Of a stretch of 64,000 bases of DNA, positions 28,719-38,940 are shown piece by piece. This DNA is from Rheinheimera faecalis. GTDB taxonomy: Bacteria > Pseudomonadota > Gammaproteobacteria > Enterobacterales > Alteromonadaceae. How positions within the stretch are numbered: the first letter of the stretch is position 1; the number at the start of each line of letters is the position of its first letter. The notes beneath the pieces are model-generated. The model ran no database searches. It was not told the origin of the DNA and saw only the letters and a program-made list of their open reading frames with translations. The stretch lies in contig NZ_JAJOYT010000003.1 of assembly GCF_021290965.1 (NCBI RefSeq), positions 372,001 to 436,000 on the forward strand, written 5' to 3'. Both the position numbers and the translations under genes were made by a program.

Positions 28719-30526
28719 GTAAACAAGCTCTGCAACAGCGTTTAACCCAATATTCAGGCCTTTTAGCCTCTCAGCGTCAGTTATTGCAACGTTTATTGCT
28801 ACAACTGGAGTTTAACCAGCCAGACCGTTTACAACTGGTAGGTTCAAGCGGAAGCGGGAAATCAACTTTGATCCTGACTTTAGCCGAAATTTGTTCTGAG
28901 CAGTTTAATGTGGCTTTGTTGCAGGCCGATCCGGGTCTGGCCCCTGTGGATGTATTAAAAGTACTGCAGCAACAATGGATTGGCTCAGCAGCTATGCCCC
29001 GCACTCTGACTGAGTTTGTGGCTCAGTTGAGTAAAACAGAACAATATCTGTTATTGGTTGATGATGCAGACCAACTGAATGAAGCCAGCTGGCAACTTAT
29101 TCAACAATTGCCTGTCAGCGTGTTTATCAGCAGCTTAAAAGCGAAAAGTGATATTCGTCTGGCGATGAATATTCCTGCCTTTAGCGAAGACGAAGCGGCT
29201 GAATTATTGGCTCCCTACAATTTAGCTGGCCGTGAACAACGTGAACGTATTGAAGATTGTGCAGGTGATTTGCATTTACTGCTGCATGGTTTGAGTGTAA
29301 GCCCGCCACGTAAAACCGCCGTTAGCGCAAAGCCAAAGGCTGAAACTTCAGCCTCGCCTCTGGCATTTTCAGCCCGCGAAGAGGTTGAAGCTCCGGCTTT
29401 TGTGGCCAGTGCAGCGGATAGCAGTTTTGATTTAAATAGCAGAGACAATCCTCTCGGTTTGCGCGCTATAGACACAACAGACGAACAACCATCTTTTTCT
29501 ATAGAAACAGAGCGACGCAGTGACTATCGCCCTGGCGCCGTTGAACAGACAAAACCAGCAAAACAAGCTTCAGGGCAGTTCTTTTCTCCTTTTTTAGTCT
29601 TGAGTCTGGGTTTTGGTTTGATTGCAGCAGTCGTGATGTTCTGGTTGTGGACTGAACAGCAATTCCGCCAGCCTATAGCTGACGATATGGTGCCTTATTA
29701 CCCATCGTCCACAGATACAAGCGCGGCAGAGCGATTACAAAAAGATCGCCAGTTCGAACCTACAGTAGAGATCAAACAAGAAGTTCCTGCAGAGACAGCT
29801 TCTGCTGCCGTGACTCAAACAGCGGCCAAAACTAATGAAGCTAAGCCTGATGCTGCCGATCAGGGCATGCCCCAAATGGCACTGGAAAAAAACACCGACA
29901 CCGCCAGTATGACGGTTCAGCAGGAAGTGGCCAAAGATGATAACGGCTTACCTCAGAAGCAAATTGTCTCTATGACTATTGAATCTGAGCCTATGCGCGA
30001 ACAGCCTGTGATCCCTGCATTACCAGCAGCAGGCGAAGAAGTTGCTGCAACTGATCCAGAGCCAGTAGCTGAAACTCCTGTAAAACCAGCCGCTGTTGAA
30101 ACTGCACCAGAGCAAAATGATTTAGTAGCAGAAATGGAAGCTGATGCAGCTGAAGCTGTTCCAGAGACTTTGCCTGAGGCGGCTCCAACTGCTACTAACT
30201 CTGAGGCAACTGATGCTTCTGCCGGACATGATGCTGCGACTTTATTAGGAATGTTGCCTGATACTGTGGCGATTCAGTTAGGTGTGTTCTCCCAGGAAGC
30301 TGCTGCGAAAAAGTTTTTACAGCAGTACTCCAGCTTGAATCTGCAGCTTTATAAGCGTCAGCAGCAAGGCAAAACGCAATTTGTCGTGGTCTCGGCTTCT
30401 TATGTCAATGGTGGCGCAGCGCGTCAGCAAGTGAAGTCTTTGCCGGAAGAGCTAAGGCAACAAACGCCTTTCGTGAAGCCTTTAAGCGACATTCAGCGTG
30501 AGATCCGTTCCGCCAATGCAAACTGA
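28715..30526 (+). CDS. damX: cell-division protein DamX (AAA ATPase - TM - SPOR)
   Basis: 603-aa inner-membrane septal protein. The cytoplasmic N-terminal domain is an ExeA-like AAA module with Walker A GSSGSGKST (residues about 43-51) and Walker B LLLVDDAD (about 110-117). One membrane helix follows (about 288-312, FLVLSLGFGLIAAVVMFWLW), then a long Ala/Glu/Pro-rich periplasmic linker, and a C-terminal SPOR domain (about 515-595, VAIQLGVFSQEAAAKKFL) that binds denuded septal glycan. It is longer than E. coli DamX (about 430 aa) and, unlike my recollection of that protein, keeps an intact ATPase motif set. Upstream of dam as in E. coli. Confidence 0.88.
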   Translation: MSKQALQQRLTQYSGLLASQRQLLQRLLLQLEFNQPDRLQLVGSSGSGKSTLILTLAEICSEQFNVALLQADPGLAPVDVLKVLQQQWIGSAAMPRTLTEFVAQLSKTEQYLLLVDDADQLNEASWQLIQQLPVSVFISSLKAKSDIRLAMNIPAFSEDEAAELLAPYNLAGREQRERIEDCAGDLHLLLHGLSVSPPRKTAVSAKPKAETSASPLAFSAREEVEAPAFVASAADSSFDLNSRDNPLGLRAIDTTDEQPSFSIETERRSDYRPGAVEQTKPAKQASGQFFSPFLVLSLGFGLIAAVVMFWLWTEQQFRQPIADDMVPYYPSSTDTSAAERLQKDRQFEPTVEIKQEVPAETASAAVTQTAAKTNEAKPDAADQGMPQMALEKNTDTASMTVQQEVAKDDNGLPQKQIVSMTIESEPMREQPVIPALPAAGEEVAATDPEPVAETPVKPAAVETAPEQNDLVAEMEADAAEAVPETLPEAAPTATNSEATDASAGHDAATLLGMLPDTVAIQLGVFSQEAAAKKFLQQYSSLNLQLYKRQQQGKTQFVVVSASYVNGGAARQQVKSLPEELRQQTPFVKPLSDIQREIRSANAN

Positions 30527-30562
30527 TGTGATAAAGCTGAAGGGCGCTTGGGTGGCTGGCAT

Positions 30563-31462
30563 ATGCTAAAGAAATCCAGAGCTTTCCTGAAATGGGCTGG
30601 CGGCAAATACAATTTAGTAGATGCTATTTCTCTGCAACTGCCAAAGGCGCCATTATTGGTTGAGCCTTTTGTCGGCGCTGGTTCGGTGTTTTTAAATACC
30701 GATTACCCACAATATTTGCTGAATGATATCAATGCGGATCTGATTAACCTTTATCAGTTGTTGCAAACTAAACCTGCTGATTTTATTGCGGATGCCCAGA
30801 ATTTATTTGTACAAAGCAGCAATGAGAAAAGTAGTTATCTGTCATTTCGGGAAGAGTTTAATCAAAGCACAGACAGCTATCAGCGCTCCTTGTTGTTTTT
30901 GTATTTAAATCGTCATGGCTACAACGGTTTATGCCGTTATAACAGCAGTGGTAAATTTAATGTGCCTTTTGGCAGCTATAAAAAGCCGTACTTCCCGGAA
31001 GCTGAGTTATGGTTTTTTGCTGAAAAAGCACAAAAAGCTAAGTTTGTTTGTATGGATTACAACGAACTGATGCAGCAAATCAAGTCACCGGCAGTAGTGT
31101 ATTGTGATCCACCTTATGTACCACTGAGCCGCACGGCCAGTTTTACCTCTTATGCGAAAAATAGCTTTGATTTAGACGATCAGGCCCAATTGGCTAATTT
31201 AGCGGAAAACTGCCAAAGCCGCGGTGTCAGTGTAGTGATCAGTAATCACGACACCACCTTAACCCGAAAGCTGTATGAGAAGGCAAAGTTAACTTCGATT
31301 CAGGTAGGACGCTCTATCAGTCAGAAGGGGGCAACACGCGGCAAGGTCGCTGAGCTTTTTGCGTTATACGCAACAACTCATCAGCCTGGAACAACCCAGT
31401 TGACGACTAATAGCAAGAGCACAATAAAAGCGACAACAGCTAAGATGCCTGCAACTAAATAA
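30563..31462 (+). CDS. dam: DNA adenine methyltransferase (GATC)
   Basis: 299-aa N6-adenine methyltransferase for GATC sites. Motif I FLKWAGGKY and VEPFVGAGSVFLN (SAM binding), the catalytic DPPY in VVYCDPPYVPLSRTASF, and the FREEFN/LNRHGYNGLCRYN region all match E. coli Dam; the EFNVPFG-type segment (KFNVPFGSYKKPYFPEAEL) is also present. ATG 30563 gives the family start MLKKSRAFLKWAGGKY. After LFALY the last 30 or so residues are a Thr/Lys-rich tail whose DNA is antisense to the neighbouring DUF2970 gene. It supports mismatch repair and replication control. Confidence 0.95.
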   Translation: MLKKSRAFLKWAGGKYNLVDAISLQLPKAPLLVEPFVGAGSVFLNTDYPQYLLNDINADLINLYQLLQTKPADFIADAQNLFVQSSNEKSSYLSFREEFNQSTDSYQRSLLFLYLNRHGYNGLCRYNSSGKFNVPFGSYKKPYFPEAELWFFAEKAQKAKFVCMDYNELMQQIKSPAVVYCDPPYVPLSRTASFTSYAKNSFDLDDQAQLANLAENCQSRGVSVVISNHDTTLTRKLYEKAKLTSIQVGRSISQKGATRGKVAELFALYATTHQPGTTQLTTNSKSTIKATTAKMPATK

Positions 31463-31575
31463 GGCCAAATCGTAGTGGTTTGAAAGTCTTGTTGACGTTG
31501 CTGCTCAGATTGAACTCCAACAATAGCGCCTAATACTGCTTTGAGTACCTGCTTAAAGCTAGGTGCTTTATCCAT
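31381..31575 (-). CDS. DUF2970 small membrane protein
   Basis: 64 aa. The N-terminal amphipathic part (PSFKQVLKAVLGAIVGVQSEQQRQQDF) is the family signature, and a single C-terminal membrane helix follows (about residues 41-62, VAGILAVVAFIVLLLLVVNWV). Function unknown. ATG 31575 has AGAGG just upstream; the TTG at 31593 would overlap the upstream gene. Its last 82 bp lie antisense to the 3' end of dam. It starts 1 bp after the stop of the 88-aa gene, so the two are an operon. Confidence 0.8.
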   Translation of the reverse strand: MDKAPSFKQVLKAVLGAIVGVQSEQQRQQDFQTTTIWPYLVAGILAVVAFIVLLLLVVNWVVPG

Positions 31576-31576
31576 T

Positions 31577-31843
31577 TTAACCTCTGCGGTCAAAACGATT
31601 CAGTAACTCCAGTAAGTCAACAAAATGAAATTGGGTAGAACGGCTATTCCCTTGTAACCAGCTAAACCAGCTTTGTTGTGATGGTTTACACAAGGAGCTC
31701 ATAGCTAATGGCTTCGCAGGATCGGCTTGTACTGCAGCCTGACATAATTCAGTTGTTGAGCTTTTATAGTGATGAGCAAAAATACCAAGACACAAACAAA
31801 TGGCCAGAACGGACATCATTTTGCGGTTTGCTAGTTGCTTCAT
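31577..31843 (-). CDS. uncharacterised small membrane-anchored or exported protein
   Basis: 88 aa, not recognised. MKQLANRKMMSVLAICLCLGIFAHHY is a positively charged N terminus with a hydrophobic helix, either an uncleaved anchor or a signal peptide. The remainder is polar with two cysteines (ELCQ and SLCK, 19 residues apart) that could form a disulfide outside the cytoplasm, and ends with an acidic/hydrophobic helix (FHFVDLLELLNRFDRR). GAGG precedes ATG 31843; upstream in-frame codons add a stretch that lacks a proper signal start. Coupled to the DUF2970 gene by a TAAaATG junction. Confidence 0.6.
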   Translation of the reverse strand: MKQLANRKMMSVLAICLCLGIFAHHYKSSTTELCQAAVQADPAKPLAMSSLCKPSQQSWFSWLQGNSRSTQFHFVDLLELLNRFDRRG

Positions 31844-31976
31844 ACGAACCTCAACTGGTTGAATTATGTGCTGGATAATACTCAAGTTGAGACTAAGTTA
31901 CAAGTTTATAACTTTAACTGATAGTGACAAAAGTCACTTTCACAGCAAATCTTTTTGGGAAATACACAAAATAGTC

Positions 31977-32000
31977 AGGGCAAAACTCAGGTTTTGCCCT
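31977..32000 (-). terminator. hairpin downstream of the TorF-type porin gene
   Basis: Perfect 10-bp stem AGGGCAAAAC / GTTTTGCCCT, 4-nt loop, 12 bp past the stop codon of the minus-strand gene. The following bases (GACTATTTTGTG on the minus strand) give only a weak U-tract, so the call is terminator-like. Confidence 0.6.
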
Positions 32001-32011
32001 GTAGAGTGAAC

Positions 32012-32764
32012 TTAGAAGGTTTTGCTTAAGGTTAATACTGCACGACCGTCACATAAGTTACAGTCTGCTGAACCGTCGATGTCTGTATCTGCATACTTCA
32101 GAGACACACCAGCGCCTAATACTTCGGTACTAAAGCCAATGCTCCAGTCAATGTAAGTATCGCTGTCAACAGGACCAGCTGCTAAAAAAGTTTCAAACTC
32201 AGCCTCGTCTTCGAAAACGTTGTAGCCAAAGTGTAAATCTAATGCGATGTTTTCCACCAGGCTGTATTTATAATCTGCAGACAGGTAGTAATAGTCTTCA
32301 ACGCCGGCGCCAAAGTAGTCCGGAGAGTAGGCAACACCTAAAGCCCAGCTGTCATAGAAAAATTTGGCATAACCTTCGTAGAAGTTAAATTCATCAACGG
32401 CATTGTCGCCTTTTGGATAACGGTATTGCATCACACCGACGTCAACATTCCAGCTGTTGTTTAAGGCACCAGTCCAGCCGGCTAAAATATCCAGCTCCAT
32501 ACTGCCTTCACCAAATTTGATATTGGAACCCCAGCCAGACAAATAAAAGCCAGATTCTCCGCTTAAGGTAAAACCACCCTGCACAGCAGGACCTTCATCC
32601 GTTTGAGAAATACCGCGGAATAAATAATCAGAGGTAAAGGCCACATTACCAGTCAGGCTTGCGGCACCAACACCGAAACTGCTGCCCGCAATGAGTAATG
32701 CTACGAGGCTACGGCGAATTGTTTTACTTGTTGCTTTTGATCCCAGTGTTACTTTTTTTGTCAT
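32012..32764 (-). CDS. TorF-family putative outer-membrane porin
   Basis: 250 aa with a signal peptide ending GVGAASLTG. The start of the mature chain, NVAFTSDYLFRGISQTDEGPAVQGGFTL, and alternating beta strands with Tyr/Trp girdles (GFYLSGWGSNIKF, NVDVGVMQYRYP, WALGVAYSPDYFG) match the proteobacterial family known as TIGR02001/TorF. The chain ends in Phe, as expected for a barrel recognised by BAM. Substrate unknown. AAGGG precedes the ATG. It is divergent from rpe. Confidence 0.82.
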   Translation of the reverse strand: MTKKVTLGSKATSKTIRRSLVALLIAGSSFGVGAASLTGNVAFTSDYLFRGISQTDEGPAVQGGFTLSGESGFYLSGWGSNIKFGEGSMELDILAGWTGALNNSWNVDVGVMQYRYPKGDNAVDEFNFYEGYAKFFYDSWALGVAYSPDYFGAGVEDYYYLSADYKYSLVENIALDLHFGYNVFEDEAEFETFLAAGPVDSDTYIDWSIGFSTEVLGAGVSLKYADTDIDGSADCNLCDGRAVLTLSKTF

Positions 32765-33005
32765 TTTATTTGCCCTTATCTATTAGTTCCCGTGAATACA
32801 GTCCATTTTTTGTGCCATTGCATTATTTTCAATTAAATCAATTAGATGTTTAAATAGTATTACAGGGTTTTGTGATTTATGCGCAAAGTTGGTGCGTTGT
32901 TGCCTTTTTTTTGTGCAGGTGGGTCTTATCGACAAAGGTGATTTTTTCTTAACGATTCAGTAAAGTCTGGGCCTTGCTTCATCACAACAGCTTTTTGGAG
33001 ATTAG

Positions 33006-33680
33006 ATGCGCCAACCGAATTGGATTGCTCCGTCAATTTTATCTGCAGATTTCGCCCGTCTGGGGGAAGATGTCAGCCGTGTTTTAGCAGCCGGGGCAGA
33101 CATAGTGCATTTTGATGTGATGGACAATCACTATGTGCCGAATCTTACTTTTGGCCCTATGATTTGCAGCGCTTTACGCAATTATGGTGTGACAGCTCCG
33201 GTGGACGTGCATCTGATGGTAGAAAATGTAGACAGTCTGGTGCCCGCTTTTGCGGAGGCTGGTGCTTCTATGATCAGTTTTCATCCTGAAGCGTCGAAAC
33301 ACGTCGACCGTACCTTGCAACTGATCCGTCAACACGGCTGTAAAGCTGGTCTGGTGTTTAATCCGGCCACGCCACTCACTTACTTAGACTATGTACTGGA
33401 TAAAGTGGACTTAGTGTTGTTGATGTCGGTCAATCCAGGTTTTGGCGGTCAGTCATTTATTCCCGCTACCTTAAAGAAATTGCAGCAGGCGCGACAGATC
33501 ATCGATCAAAGTGGTTTACCCATCCGGCTGGAAATTGATGGCGGTGTGAAGGTTGAAAATATCCGCGAGATAGCAGAAGCAGGCGCTGATACTTTTGTGG
33601 CAGGTTCTGCTATTTTCAGCCAGAGCGACTATCAAAACGTCATAGATCAAATGCGTGCAGAACTGGCCGGAGTGAATTAG
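33006..33680 (+). CDS. rpe: ribulose-phosphate 3-epimerase
   Basis: 224-aa TIM barrel interconverting ribulose-5-P and xylulose-5-P. Signature motifs: [35 protein letters not shown] with metal ligands, [23 protein letters not shown] and LEIDGGV. GGAG lies 5 bp upstream of the ATG. First gene of rpe-gph-trpS. Confidence 0.96.
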   Translation: MRQPNWIAPSILSADFARLGEDVSRVLAAGADIVHFDVMDNHYVPNLTFGPMICSALRNYGVTAPVDVHLMVENVDSLVPAFAEAGASMISFHPEASKHVDRTLQLIRQHGCKAGLVFNPATPLTYLDYVLDKVDLVLLMSVNPGFGGQSFIPATLKKLQQARQIIDQSGLPIRLEIDGGVKVENIREIAEAGADTFVAGSAIFSQSDYQNVIDQMRAELAGVN

Positions 33681-34363
33681 TGCGGCCTTTCCAGTTCATA
33701 GCTTTTGATTTAGATGGCACTTTGGTCGACAGTGCCCCCGATATTTTACCCGCTTTAAATCAGATGTTGGCAAAGCTCGGTAAAGAGCAAGTCAGTCTGA
33801 CGCAGGTTCAGCATTGGCTGGGTAACGGTATGGCCATGTTGATTAAAAGAGCACTAACAGGCGAGCTTCATCCGGCTCAATGGGATCCAGTACTGTTTGA
33901 GCAGGCTCAGCAGTTATTTATTGGTTTTTACCAACAAAGCAATGGCTCTGCGACCCGCTTGTTTGATCAGGTGCCTGAAGTGTTAGCGCAGTTAAGTCAG
34001 TTTTATCCATTGGCTCTGGTCACCAATAAACCCCGGCAATTCACAGAACCTTTGTTGCAGCACTTGGGTATTAAGCATCTTTTTAAAGCCCTCTGGTGTG
34101 CTGATGATGTGGCTAAAGCCAAACCTGAACCCGATATGCTGCTTGCGCTGGCAAAGCAGCAACAGCTGTTACCTGCGGATATTTTACTGGTAGGGGATTC
34201 CGAAAACGATATATTTGCTGCCCGCGCCGCTGGTATGCCTGTTATTGCGCTGAGCTACGGGTATAATCACGGCCAATCCATTGCGCATAGTCAACCGGAT
34301 CTGGTGTTAGAGTGTTTTTCTCTGCTGCCAGATGCCATTTGTAGTTTAGAACAGGAAAGATAG
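33680..34363 (+). CDS. gph: phosphoglycolate phosphatase
   Basis: HAD-superfamily hydrolase, 227 aa, that removes 2-phosphoglycolate, for instance from repair of 3'-phosphoglycolate DNA ends. Motif I is AFDLDGTLVDSAPD (nucleophile Asp near residue 9), motif II LALVTNKP, and motif IV LLVGDSENDIFAARAAG. Translation begins at GTG, which overlaps the rpe stop by one base (TAGTG), so initiation is probably coupled. The rpe-gph-trpS context supports Gph over other HAD members. Confidence 0.92.
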   Translation: MRPFQFIAFDLDGTLVDSAPDILPALNQMLAKLGKEQVSLTQVQHWLGNGMAMLIKRALTGELHPAQWDPVLFEQAQQLFIGFYQQSNGSATRLFDQVPEVLAQLSQFYPLALVTNKPRQFTEPLLQHLGIKHLFKALWCADDVAKAKPEPDMLLALAKQQQLLPADILLVGDSENDIFAARAAGMPVIALSYGYNHGQSIAHSQPDLVLECFSLLPDAICSLEQER

Positions 34364-35395
34364 ATGTCAGAGTCAAAATCCATGATGCCAAAAGCAAAAC
34401 CTATAGTCTTAAGTGGAGCTCAGCCTTCAGGTCAGCTCACCATAGGCAATTATCTGGGAGCTTTGCGCCAGTGGGACAGGATGCAGGACGACTACGATTG
34501 TTTGTACTGTATCGTGGATTTGCATGCTATCACTGTGCGTCAGGATCCTGCGGCACTACGTAATGCGTCGCTGGATAGTCTGGCCTTGTATCTGGCCTGT
34601 GGTATAGATCCAAACCGCTCCAGCGTCTTTATGCAATCTCACGTGCCGGAGCACAGCCAGCTAAACTGGATTTTAAACTGCTATACCCAGTTTGGCGAAT
34701 TAAGCCGTATGACGCAGTTTAAAGATAAATCCGAGCGTCACAGCAATAACGTCAATGCGGGTTTATTTACTTATCCTGTGCTGATGGCGGCCGATATTCT
34801 GGTGTATAACGCGCATCAAATTCCGGTTGGTCATGATCAGAAACAACACCTGGAACTGGCTCGTGATATAGCCACACGTTTTAACGCACTGCATGGTGAT
34901 ATTTTTACTGTGCCAGAGCCTTATATTCCGGGCGTTGCAGCTCGCGTGATGAGTTTGCAGGAACCAACGAAAAAAATGTCCAAGTCGGATGAGAATCCCT
35001 GGAATTTTGTTGGTTTGCTGGAAGATCCAAAGATGATCAGCAAAAAATTCAAAAAGGCTATGACGGACTCAGAAGATCCACCTCGTGTCACTTATGATCT
35101 GGAAAACAAAGCAGGTGTTGCTAACCTGTTGAGTATCTTAAGTGGCGTCACAGGTAAGCCGATTGATAGTCTGGTGGCTGAGTACGAAGGCAAAATGTAC
35201 GGTCACTTAAAAGGCGATGTGGCCGATGCCGTGATTGCGTTATTAGAACCTGTGCAGGCTAAATTCCATGAAATCCGTCAGGATCAGAGTCTGATGAATC
35301 AGGTATTAAAACAAGGTGCAGCAGAGGCAAGAGCCCGTGCTTCAGTCACGCTTGAGAAAGTCTATGACGCTGTAGGTTTTGTTTTACCTACCTAA
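34364..35395 (+). CDS. trpS: tryptophanyl-tRNA synthetase
   Basis: Class I synthetase, 343 aa. The HIGH-type sequence is [18 protein letters not shown] and the KMSKS loop is [26 protein letters not shown] also matches. ATG 34364 directly abuts the gph stop and has AGGA upstream; ATG 34382/34385 would start closer to the E. coli N terminus. An ERIC-like repeat follows the stop immediately. Confidence 0.96.
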   Translation: MSESKSMMPKAKPIVLSGAQPSGQLTIGNYLGALRQWDRMQDDYDCLYCIVDLHAITVRQDPAALRNASLDSLALYLACGIDPNRSSVFMQSHVPEHSQLNWILNCYTQFGELSRMTQFKDKSERHSNNVNAGLFTYPVLMAADILVYNAHQIPVGHDQKQHLELARDIATRFNALHGDIFTVPEPYIPGVAARVMSLQEPTKKMSKSDENPWNFVGLLEDPKMISKKFKKAMTDSEDPPRVTYDLENKAGVANLLSILSGVTGKPIDSLVAEYEGKMYGHLKGDVADAVIALLEPVQAKFHEIRQDQSLMNQVLKQGAAEARARASVTLEKVYDAVGFVLPT

Positions 35396-35396
35396 A

Positions 35397-35519
35397 CCCG
35401 TTGTACTTGAAGCCGCAGCTTTGTTGACTTCGTGTCCTCGCCCCAGTCACATAGGACAACTATGCTCCTGGGGTCTCGATCCCTTGTCGCCTCCCTGCAA
35501 CTTCAATTACTTAGGGTTT
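35397..35519 (+). repeat. ERIC/IRU-like palindromic repeat, copy 1
   Basis: About 120 bp immediately after trpS. The core CCCCAGTCACATAG ... CTATGCTCCTGGGG folds into a hairpin with a 3x3 internal loop, and the outer arms (TACTTGAAGCCGCAG near 35404 and CTGCAACTTCAATTA near 35495) pair imperfectly. The flanking CTTGTCGCC is also shared. The same unit recurs at about 49.58, 53.29 (inverted) and 57.49 kb. The core resembles the enterobacterial ERIC element as I remember it. Confidence 0.85.
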
Positions 35520-35552
35520 GATTGATAATAATGCTGTAAAAGCCGGATTGTT

Positions 35553-36149
35553 ATGATTTTATTGATAGATAATTACGATTCTTTTACCTACAATTTAGTT
35601 CAGTATTTTGCTGAATTAGGTGAGCAGGTGCTGGTGCGTCGTAATGATGAAATCAGCCTGACGCAAATAGCCGCCATCCGGCCTTCGTATCTGGTGATCT
35701 CACCTGGTCCTTGTAGTCCGGATCAGGCCGGTATTTCACTTGCCGCTATTCAGCATTTTGCCGGACAAATCCCGATATTAGGGGTTTGTTTAGGGCATCA
35801 GGCGATAGCTCAGGCTTTTGGTGCCAAAGTGGTTCGGGCTAAAACCGTGATGCATGGTAAAAACTCGCTGATCACTCATCGGGATCAAGGCCTGTTTAAA
35901 GGCTTAAATAATCCCTTGAGTGTGACACGCTACCACTCTTTAGTGGTTGATAAAGAGTCGGTGCCGGATGATTTTAGTATTGAGGCCTGGACTGAAGCAG
36001 ACGAAGCGGAAATTATGGCGTTGTCGCATAAAAAGTTGCCTGTTTATGGGGTGCAATTTCATCCCGAAGCCATCTTAACTGAGCAAGGACATCAGTTATT
36101 ACAGAATTTTCTGACATTGTGCAAAGGCCTGAACAATAATGATAAATAA
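35553..36149 (+). CDS. pabA: aminodeoxychorismate/anthranilate synthase glutaminase subunit
   Basis: 198-aa class I glutamine amidotransferase that supplies ammonia for p-aminobenzoate (folate) or anthranilate synthesis. The catalytic triad is visible: Cys79 in GVCLGHQAI, and His/Glu in [12 protein letters not shown]. The oxyanion strand is [11 protein letters not shown]. Similarity to E. coli PabA is high from [15 protein letters not shown] onwards, and no trp biosynthesis genes are adjacent, so PabA is preferred; a dual TrpG/PabA role is possible. Confidence 0.88.
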   Translation: MILLIDNYDSFTYNLVQYFAELGEQVLVRRNDEISLTQIAAIRPSYLVISPGPCSPDQAGISLAAIQHFAGQIPILGVCLGHQAIAQAFGAKVVRAKTVMHGKNSLITHRDQGLFKGLNNPLSVTRYHSLVVDKESVPDDFSIEAWTEADEAEIMALSHKKLPVYGVQFHPEAILTEQGHQLLQNFLTLCKGLNNNDK

Positions 36150-36179
36150 GCTGTGTACACACACGAGTAAAGGGTAGTT

Positions 36180-37295
36180 ATGTCTTTGTCTTCCTCCTCA
36201 CTGGAGCAATTGTTTATTGATAATCTGATTGGTGTTGACCCTAATCAGAAACGTTTACGTTATTTAAAAAATCAGCAGCAAGAAACTGATGGCCGTCAGA
36301 TGCTGGAAGTGGAACGTAAAGCACTGGAAGCACGCCAGTCCGGTGAGAATGCCAAAAAAATCTTCCTCGATTTTACTCAGGCTCACTTGCATGATGAAGT
36401 TGCCCAAGAGCTAATGCAGCGCCTGAGCAGTATTGAAGTCATTAGTAGTTCATTGTTTGATTTAGGGCCAAACTTTCCACCACTCTTAGATGCTTTAAGC
36501 GCAAAAGCTGTGACGTTAAACCAGCTGGATCCGCTGATCAGCAATGTAGAATGGCTAAAAGAAGATGTGCTGCGTTTAGTCAATCAGCCGCGCTATCGCA
36601 ACAAAACCAGCTCCGGCAATATGGTGAAAGATATTAAAACCGCATTGCGTTTTTTAGGGGTGGAAGCGCTGCAGTCTTTGGTGCCTGTTTATGCGTTTCG
36701 CCACTGTATCCCACATTCAACCGATCCTTTTGTGCAGTTTAAAGTAAAAATCTGGGATTACTCTTTAGCCACTGCTTTGGCGGCCCGTGCTATTGCTGAT
36801 TCACAAGGTTTGAATGGCTTTGTGGCTTTTTGTGCTGCTATGTTCCAGACCATGGGCAATATGGTGGTGATCCGCAACTACCTGCGCAGTTATGCTCAGG
36901 TAAAACGTGCTGAATTGTTGCGTGCCCGTGATGCCCGCGATAATGAATTGACGGATGCTCTGGAAGCTTTAGACGCTGACGCTGGTTTCTTATCCAGCAG
37001 CATTGAAGAGTTTGCTGGCATCATCAGTGCCGATCTAATTGCCCGCTGGCAACTGAAACGTATGCCACTGGCTGCTATTCTGGACCAAATTGTTGATGAA
37101 ACTCCATTAAGCAGTTGCACGGATTTAACCCGTGTTGTTAAACAAGCCAATACCTATGTGCAGGTGAAGTTTTTAATTCAGGAGCAACGCATTGATGTGG
37201 ATGATGCGAATAAAGCGCTGAATGAGGCTGGTGTTCACAATGAGATGCGCAAAATGTTGTCTCAGATTGACCTGAAAAAGCTGTCTTTTGAATAA
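36180..37295 (+). CDS. HDOD-domain signalling protein
   Basis: 371 aa, cytoplasmic, no membrane segments. A helical N-terminal region of about 75 residues precedes the HDOD domain (about 80-290), recognised from ALRFLGVEALQSLVPVYAFRHC and KIWDYSLATALAARAIADSQGL...AAMFQTMGNMVV. HDOD is related to HD hydrolases but lacks their metal-binding residues; it acts in signal transduction by unclear means. It lies 30 bp after pabA and before the arginine-catabolism genes, an arrangement I associate with Shewanella-like genomes. Partner unknown. Confidence 0.8.
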   Translation: MSLSSSSLEQLFIDNLIGVDPNQKRLRYLKNQQQETDGRQMLEVERKALEARQSGENAKKIFLDFTQAHLHDEVAQELMQRLSSIEVISSSLFDLGPNFPPLLDALSAKAVTLNQLDPLISNVEWLKEDVLRLVNQPRYRNKTSSGNMVKDIKTALRFLGVEALQSLVPVYAFRHCIPHSTDPFVQFKVKIWDYSLATALAARAIADSQGLNGFVAFCAAMFQTMGNMVVIRNYLRSYAQVKRAELLRARDARDNELTDALEALDADAGFLSSSIEEFAGIISADLIARWQLKRMPLAAILDQIVDETPLSSCTDLTRVVKQANTYVQVKFLIQEQRIDVDDANKALNEAGVHNEMRKMLSQIDLKKLSFE

Positions 37296-38835
<1,540 letters not shown>

Positions 38836-38892
38836 ATTTTGCCTTTTTACCTTGTCTAACTCTATAAAATAAAAAATAAAGCAAAAATTGAA

Positions 38893-38910
38893 GCGCCTTT
38901 TAAAAGGCGC
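38893..38910. other. argD-astA intercistronic perfect palindrome
   Basis: GCGCCTTTTAAAAGGCGC, 18 bp, perfectly self-complementary, 30 bp before astA and not followed by T residues. Likely an mRNA hairpin that separates expression or stability of argD from astA-astD. Confidence 0.5.
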
Positions 38911-38940
38911 TCTGAAGCAAACTAACTGGAGTAAGCGACT

